NCBI GenBank assembly: GCA_011049365.1
Contig: DSBD01000052.1
Span: 1 to 8,827, forward strand
Source: Candidatus Vogelbacteria bacterium
Lineage (GTDB): Bacteria; Patescibacteriota; Minisyncoccia; Phycocordibacterales; XYD1-FULL-46-19
Reading direction: 5' to 3'
Length of the DNA: 8,827 nt
Shown here: positions 5,947 to 8,827 of the stretch, one piece after another
Position numbering within the stretch: position 1 is the stretch's first letter
Layout: every line of letters starts with the position of its first letter
Position numbers and translations under genes: made by a program
The notes under the pieces: generated by a model
What the model was told of the DNA's origin: nothing
The model's input: only the letters and a program-made list of their open reading frames with translations
Databases searched by the model: none

Positions 5947-6432
5947 TTACAATCCCCAAGTTTCCCAACTTTTTGGGAATTTTAGTTCCATTGTTCGGAG
6001 ATAAACGATGATTTGCCCGTTATGTAGTGTTTCGTGATCCATTAAGGCGTTGAAATGATCGTGGATATTCATTTCATCAACACCCCAATGTTTCCAGTTA
6101 ATCGTTGTATTTTCCAGATCATCGGAATTGGCATTTTGAAGAACAGCGAGCAGTTTCTGATTCGCTTTTTCCCAAAGTTCAATCAGTTTGCATTTTGACT
6201 TCGCAACTTCTGGGTCAATTTTTTCAATAACATTGTCAACTTTTTTCGTTTCAATGGCCTCGGCATATTGAAAACGCACCCTTGCCATGTGTCGAAACTG
6301 CTCGCCGAGCGTTCCCATATTTTTACCAACAGTAAAACCGAGCTGTTCGTCAGACAACATTTTCAAAACATCAAAAGCAAGGTTTTGAATAAATTTCCAA
6401 TCCTCAATTTTCTTTTCAATTTCTTTGTTCAT
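5947..6432 (-). CDS. DinB-like four-helix-bundle protein
   Basis: A 161-residue, mostly helical protein of the DinB/YfiT-like superfamily. The three histidines that bind metal in this fold are at expected places: His48 in EQFRHMARVRFQYAEAI, and His133 and His137 in MDHETLHNGQIIVYLR, whose DHExxHxGQ pattern is characteristic. Members include thiol-dependent transferases (bacillithiol and mycothiol S-transferases, maleylpyruvate isomerase) and many proteins of unknown role. It lies 2 bases after the XRE gene stop and 3 bases before the transglutaminase-like gene. It has no clear ribosome binding site, so coupling to the upstream gene is likely. Family call firm, reaction unknown. Confidence 0.82.
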   Translation of the reverse strand: MNKEIEKKIEDWKFIQNLAFDVLKMLSDEQLGFTVGKNMGTLGEQFRHMARVRFQYAEAIETKKVDNVIEKIDPEVAKSKCKLIELWEKANQKLLAVLQNANSDDLENTTINWKHWGVDEMNIHDHFNALMDHETLHNGQIIVYLRTMELKFPKSWETWGL

Positions 6433-6434
6433 AG

Positions 6435-6641
6435 TTATTTCAATAGTTCATCAACCGAAACATCAAGCGCATTGGCGAGCTTTTCCAATACCGCCAAAGT
6501 AGCATTTACCTTACCACCCTCAATCGCACTCATATAGCTTCTGTCCATATCTATTGCTCGACAAATGTCGCCTTGCGACATTTTACGGCGAAGCCGTATG
6601 CGCTTGATGTTTTCTCCTAGTTTTTTAGAAATTTGAGCCAT
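6435..6641 (-). CDS. XRE-family helix-turn-helix regulator
   Basis: A 68-residue, single-domain Cro/C1-type DNA-binding protein. The HTH_3 domain fills residues 8-66: GENIKRIRLRRKMSQGDICRAI (helices 1-2), DMDRSYMSAIEGGKVNATLAVLEKLANAL (recognition helix and helices 4-5), ending DVSVDELL. It has no effector domain, so it probably binds as a dimer and represses its own unit. It is the first gene of the operon with the DinB-like and transglutaminase-like genes. Repeated ATATGGA sequences and small palindromes lie just upstream (6677-6708) and are candidate operators. Confidence 0.9.
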   Translation of the reverse strand: MAQISKKLGENIKRIRLRRKMSQGDICRAIDMDRSYMSAIEGGKVNATLAVLEKLANALDVSVDELLK

Positions 6642-6653
6642 ATTTACATTACC

Positions 6654-6682
6654 ACTTTATCAGCTATTGCGCTACTCCTCAA
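6654..6682 (-). promoter_or_regulatory. Possible promoter of the XRE/DinB/transglutaminase unit
   Basis: On the minus strand TTGAGG (6682-6677), a 17-bp spacer and an extended -10, TGaTAAAGT (hexamer 6659-6654). The leader would be about 6 bases. The -35 overlaps the inverted repeat at 6677-6690, consistent with autoregulation. Confidence 0.45.
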
Positions 6683-6708
6683 TATGGAGGTATAATCCCA
6701 TATATGGA
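6677..6708. promoter_or_regulatory. Candidate operator cluster upstream of the XRE gene
   Basis: CCTC-6-GAGG (6677-6690) and the perfect palindrome CCATATATGG (6698-6707). The word ATATGGA occurs at 6682-6688 and again at 6702-6708, exactly 20 bp apart, i.e. about two helical turns and on the same DNA face. A perfect plus-strand TATAAT (6691-6696) lies between them. Binding by the adjacent XRE protein is inferred from position only. Confidence 0.45.
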
Positions 6709-6731
6709 TTTCTTAATTGAATTGGCGGCAA

Positions 6732-7742
6732 CTAAAATAAATTGAGGAGTTTGACAACGAATAAAATATAAATCAAGAGATACATTGCTCCTTCCCAGAT
6801 ATGAATTCTTCGAGAAATCCCGGCAATAATAAAAAGTAAAGTAGCAATAACTAAAAATGGAAGGCCAACCGAAAAAGTAAGTTCATCTATTGCTAAAGGT
6901 TTAATTAAAGCTGGAATTCCGGCCACAATTAAGATATTAAAAACATTTGAACCAAAAATATTTCCCAAGGCGATTTCATATTTTTTCTTTATAGCCGCTC
7001 GAACCGAAACCACCAATTCTGGCAAAGAAGTGCCAAAGGCAATAGCGGTAATAGCTATCAAGGTGGTGGGAATTTTTAAAAACTCGGAAATCTTCAAAAC
7101 CGACTCAATGGTATAGTTGGCGCCAATGACTAAACCGATTATTCCAAAAATTAAAAAAAGAAAAACTTTAAAATTTAATTTTGTTGGCTTCTCTTTTATC
7201 TCTTTTCTTCGTCTTTCAACCCGTGAGGACAAAACCTTAACTTCCATTCCTTCGGGCAGAACTTCCACTAATTCTGGAGTAATAATTTCTTCTCTTCTTT
7301 GAAAAATTGTGTAAAGAAAATAAATTACAAAAGCCAATAAAAGCAAAATCCCTTCTCCAAAAACAATTTTTCCGTCCCAGCTAATAAAAATAAACAAACC
7401 AGTAGTGGTGGCCAAAAGCGGAGCATCCAAATCAATTAAACTTCTTTTAACAAGTAAGGTCCGGGCAGTAATCGCCGATAAACCAACAATTAAAAGGATA
7501 TTAGCAATATTTGAACCAACTACATTAGCAGCAACAATCTCAGTTGCCCCTTTCAAAACAGCGGCAATAGATGAAGCCAGCTCAGGAAAAGAAGTGCCAA
7601 TGGAAACAATGGTCACTCCAATGATAAAAGGCGAAATTTTCAAAGCCAGGCCAATTTTCTCTGAACTCTCAACAAGCCAATCTGCCGACTTTACCAAAAG
7701 AGCCAGAGAAACAATAAAAATTAAAATCCAAAATATAAGCAT
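6732..7742 (-). CDS. CaCA-family Na+/Ca2+ (cation) exchanger
   Basis: A 336-residue integral membrane antiporter of the Ca2+:cation antiporter family (YrbG/NCX_Mj type), about ten membrane segments. The two internally repeated alpha regions are clear: alpha-1 GTSFPEL (49-55) with NVVGSNIANILLI (73-85), and alpha-2 GTSLPEL (237-243) with GNIFGSNVFNILI (260-272). The Glu of each GTSxPEL and the Asn/Ser of each GSN line the cation sites. A charged cytoplasmic loop (about 148-190) separates the halves, shorter than the regulatory loop of animal NCX. Likely role is export of Ca2+ in exchange for Na+ or H+. An AT-rich stretch with TATAAA/TAAAAT lies directly before the ATG, but spacing is too short to name a promoter. 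The gene ends about 90 bases from the XRE start. Confidence 0.92.
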   Translation of the reverse strand: MLIFWILIFIVSLALLVKSADWLVESSEKIGLALKISPFIIGVTIVSIGTSFPELASSIAAVLKGATEIVAANVVGSNIANILLIVGLSAITARTLLVKRSLIDLDAPLLATTTGLFIFISWDGKIVFGEGILLLLAFVIYFLYTIFQRREEIITPELVEVLPEGMEVKVLSSRVERRRKEIKEKPTKLNFKVFLFLIFGIIGLVIGANYTIESVLKISEFLKIPTTLIAITAIAFGTSLPELVVSVRAAIKKKYEIALGNIFGSNVFNILIVAGIPALIKPLAIDELTFSVGLPFLVIATLLFIIAGISRRIHIWEGAMYLLIYILFVVKLLNLF

Positions 7743-7900
7743 ATATTTTATAAAAAAATTTTCTTTTACAAAATGTGGTTCGAGCCGATGGTTCGATTAA
7801 CTCACCACAAGTATTTTTCCGGTTCTTTGGCAGTTTTTAATAAAGAACGCGGCGAGTCCCGCTCGGCGAGGTGACCAACAACTCGTTGACTTTTTCTCAG
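7743..7900. other. Spacer between tRNA-Phe and the exchanger gene
   Basis: No gene is seen. It contains GTTCTTT/AAAGAAC arms (7822-7828/7842-7848), a directly repeated CGGCGAG around 7850-7870, and TGGTTCGA twice around 7776-7798. None makes a recognisable terminator or tRNA fragment. Confidence 0.4.
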
Positions 7901-7977
7901 TGGTGCCCAGGGTCGGACTCGAACCGACGACTTTTTGCTCTTCAGGCAAACGCTCTAGCCAACTGAGCTACCTGGGC
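7901..7977 (-). tRNA. tRNA-Phe (anticodon GAA), CCA encoded
   Basis: A complete cloverleaf on the minus strand. Acceptor GCCCAGG (7977-7971) pairs with CCTGGGC, then discriminator A and encoded CCA (7903-7901). The D-arm is GCTC-AGTTGGCTA-GAGC. The anticodon stem TTTGC/GCAAA carries loop CTGAAGA, giving anticodon GAA. The T-arm is GTCGG-TTCGAGT-CCGAC. It decodes UUC and UUU, the same codons as in the leader peptide at 4833-4819. It starts 10 bases after the stop of the small membrane protein gene and has no usable promoter of its own (a TATAAT at 7983-7978 abuts base 1, too close). It is therefore probably processed from a shared transcript. Confidence 0.96.
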
Positions 7978-7987
7978 ATTATACTTT

Positions 7988-8236
7988 CTAGCCATTATTA
8001 GTTGGCCAGGAAGGTAGAATTTGGCGAATTTCAGAATAAGTACCGGTTAGTGTTTCTAAATAAGGCTGAAGGAAATAATAAAGACCGAAAGCTGAACCAA
8101 TAATAATCCCCCACTTTATTAAAGAAAAAATTATCTGCCATTTATAAACTCTGGCAATCTTCTTTAATAGACGATTATTATCCTTACTTGCCTCTAAATT
8201 CCTTTTTAAAAGTTCTCTCATTTCTTCATCCACCAT
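7988..8236 (-). CDS. Small single-span membrane protein, unknown function
   Basis: An 82-residue protein I do not recognise as a named family. Residues 1-30 are charged and helical (EEMRELLKRNLEASKDNNRLLKKIARV), likely a short cytoplasmic coiled coil. A basic/aromatic border leads into one hydrophobic segment at about 34-56 (IIFSLIKWGIIIGSAFGLYYFL), followed by a short polar tail. The start is supported by GGTATAAT with six bases to the ATG, a leaderless geometry. tRNA-Phe follows 10 bases after its stop on the same strand. Small proteins of this build are common in reduced genomes; no function is proposed. Confidence 0.75.
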   Translation of the reverse strand: MVDEEMRELLKRNLEASKDNNRLLKKIARVYKWQIIFSLIKWGIIIGSAFGLYYFLQPYLETLTGTYSEIRQILPSWPTNNG

Positions 8237-8242
8237 TTATGA

Positions 8243-8270
8243 ATTATACCAAAAGACAGAAAAAAACCAA
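8243..8270 (-). promoter_or_regulatory. Promoter of the small membrane protein gene (and probably tRNA-Phe)
   Basis: TTGGTT (8270-8265), a 16-bp spacer and a perfect TATAAT (8248-8243). Six bases then separate it from ATG 8236, predicting a leaderless transcript. The -35 is weak (3 of 6). Confidence 0.6.
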
Positions 8271-8285
8271 ATTTTCTGATTGATA

Positions 8286-8317
8286 TTAAAAGGCCAGTCA
8301 AATTTCGGGCTGACCTT
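8286..8317 (-). terminator. Intrinsic terminator after the 8338-8577 gene
   Basis: On the minus strand AAGGTCAG (8317-8310) pairs with CTGGCCTT (8297-8290; one G-U pair) around a 12-base loop and runs into TTTTAAT. The G-U pair forms only in minus-strand RNA, which supports this direction. It lies 20 bases after the stop codon at 8338. Confidence 0.7.
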
Positions 8318-8337
8318 CTAAAGGCTCCAAACTTCGG

Positions 8338-8577
8338 TCAAGTTAAGAAGGGATCCAGGTTGATAACGTGATTTATCCCCAATTCACGTGCTTTCTGGCG
8401 AGCCTTTTCTTCAAAAGCAGAAAAAGTACTATTTTCTACATCTCCAGTGATAGAAAATACTTTCTCTCCGAGTCCTAGATGGGACAACTCTACATCTTGA
8501 ACCAGATCAAGAAGAACACGTATGGCATAATATTTACCATTAACCTTAAAAACATCGAGTTTTATTCTGATAGCCAT
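8338..8577 (-). CDS. Small conserved-looking protein of unknown function
   Basis: A 79-residue soluble protein with no family I recognise. The N-terminal half is beta-rich (AIRIKLDVFKVNGKYYAIRVLLDLVQDV), followed by EKVFSITGDVEN, a charged helix FEEKARQKARELG, and a final strand INHVINLDPFLT. The start is placed at ATG 8577 rather than six codons upstream, because AAAGGAG (8592-8586) stands eight bases before it, and the upstream alternative would place this ribosome binding site inside the coding region. It has a strong promoter about 100 bases upstream and its own terminator, so it is a single-gene unit and is probably well expressed. Nothing suggests transfer or damage. Confidence 0.72.
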   Translation of the reverse strand: MAIRIKLDVFKVNGKYYAIRVLLDLVQDVELSHLGLGEKVFSITGDVENSTFSAFEEKARQKARELGINHVINLDPFLT

Positions 8578-8585
8578 GACCAAAA

Positions 8586-8592
8586 CTCCTTT
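8586..8592 (-). promoter_or_regulatory. Ribosome binding site that sets the start at 8577
   Basis: AAAGGAG on the minus strand, eight bases before ATG 8577. It is the second clear Shine-Dalgarno of the window and, like the first, belongs to a gene with a long leader. Confidence 0.75.
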
Positions 8593-8612
8593 CAAAGTTT
8601 CCTAAATCTGCC

Positions 8613-8659
8613 GCCACAGCCCTCCTGTGGCCGAGTTAATCTTAACCAAAAAGATCAAA
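8613..8659 (-). repeat. Two hairpins in the leader of the 8577 gene
   Basis: GCCACAG/CTGTGGC (8613-8619/8625-8631) is a perfect 7-bp stem with a 5-base loop. A second, 6-bp stem (GATCTT/AAGATT on the minus strand, about 8656-8638, with one G-U) precedes it in the transcript. Both lie in the leader of about 95 bases. No match to a known riboswitch is recognised. Confidence 0.5.
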
Positions 8660-8679
8660 GAACTCCCAGACCTATTTTC

Positions 8680-8707
8680 TTTATACTCCAAAAAAATTAA
8701 TAGTCAA
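8680..8707 (-). promoter_or_regulatory. Promoter of the 8577 gene
   Basis: TTGACT (8707-8702), a 16-bp spacer and TATAAA (8685-8680), each 5 of 6 matches to consensus. The predicted start at about 8673 gives a 5' leader of about 95 bases. Confidence 0.65.
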
Positions 8708-8718
8708 ACCCAAAAGCT

Positions 8719-8767
8719 ATAAAACAACAATCGTCCAATACTTTCGTATTGGACTCATTTGTTTTAT
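8719..8767. repeat. Long two-part inverted repeat
   Basis: ATAAAACAA (8719-8727) pairs with TTGTTTTAT (8759-8767), and GTCCAATAC (8733-8741) with GTATTGGAC (8746-8754), around a TTTC loop. There are 18 perfect base pairs in two blocks split by a small internal loop. It is followed by the palindrome CCTCCGGAGG (8769-8778) and by CGCTTCGCTC (8802-8811). No gene is seen from 8708 to the window end. It may be a terminator-like structure for a gene beyond the window, or a repeat. Confidence 0.65.
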
Positions 8768-8827
8768 GCCTCCGGAGGGAATCGTCCCGCTTTTTCTAAT
8801 TCGCTTCGCTCATAAGAACGCTGGACG

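Noticed and set aside
6268..6537. An 89-codon plus-strand open frame opposite the DinB-like and XRE genes
   Set aside because: Both minus-strand genes have conserved motifs through this stretch; the plus-strand frame has none.
7405..7800. A 131-codon plus-strand open frame opposite the exchanger gene
   Set aside because: It is antisense to a clearly conserved membrane protein and has no family motif; its length follows from the codon composition of the real gene. The same applies to the 61-codon frame at 7117-7302.
7774..7800. A tRNA remnant suggested by repeated GGTTCGA words
   Set aside because: No acceptor or anticodon stem can be built around them, and they do not match the nearby tRNA-Phe beyond the common T-loop word.
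7978..7983. TATAAT as the promoter of tRNA-Phe
   Set aside because: It directly abuts the first base of the tRNA, so transcription would start inside the acceptor stem.
8479..8700. A 73-codon plus-strand open frame
   Set aside because: It runs through the start, ribosome binding site and promoter of the 8577 gene and has no recognisable content.
1..8827. CRISPR array, insertion sequence or integron
   Set aside because: No regularly spaced direct repeats, transposase, integrase or cas-like gene is present; the repeats seen are isolated palindromes.

Overview
The window looks like a piece of an AT-rich, streamlined bacterial genome, most likely a Patescibacteria/CPR (Parcubacteria-like) lineage. 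The reasons are the small tightly packed genes, a TsaD with an insertion of about 45 residues, near-absent Shine-Dalgarno sequences with -10 boxes sitting six bases before several ATGs (leaderless mRNAs), and GC-rich intergenic repeats with a CGCTTCGCTC core. This placement is inference from style, not from a marker gene search. TGA appears to be used as an ordinary stop (gene ending at 8338).

Layout. Plus strand, 1-2447: tsaD (tRNA t6A modification; it carries an apparent one-base frameshift near 137), a PrsW-type intramembrane protease, and an Hsp20 small heat-shock protein. 2448-2554 is a convergent spacer full of small hairpins. Everything after that reads on the minus strand: an N-formylglutamate-amidohydrolase-family enzyme (2555-3316), an ATP-grasp ligase with a probable pre-ATP-grasp domain (3378-4631), a long regulatory leader (4632-4891), a GC-rich compound inverted repeat (4940-5023), a three-gene cassette XRE regulator / DinB-like protein / transglutaminase-like protein (6641 down to 5044), a CaCA-family cation/Ca2+ exchanger (6732-7742), tRNA-Phe(GAA) (7901-7977), a small single-membrane-span protein (7988-8236), a small unknown protein (8338-8577), and a hairpin-rich end.

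The most interesting element is the leader in front of the ATP-grasp gene. A strong promoter (TTGACA, 16 bp, extended -10 TAGGAT) fires onto a leaderless 21-codon ORF with five consecutive Phe codons. Its stop codon lies at the end of a segment that can pair 12 of 13 bases with the 5' arm of a perfect intrinsic terminator. This is the architecture of a classical ribosome-mediated (phe-type) transcription attenuator. It controls not phenylalanine biosynthesis or PheRS but an ATP-grasp ligase, perhaps together with an amidohydrolase, in what looks like a reduced genome. A tRNA-Phe gene lies about 3 kb away. This predicts that the ligase pair is induced when charged tRNA-Phe is scarce, and points to amino-acid- or peptide-related chemistry that I cannot define further from sequence alone.
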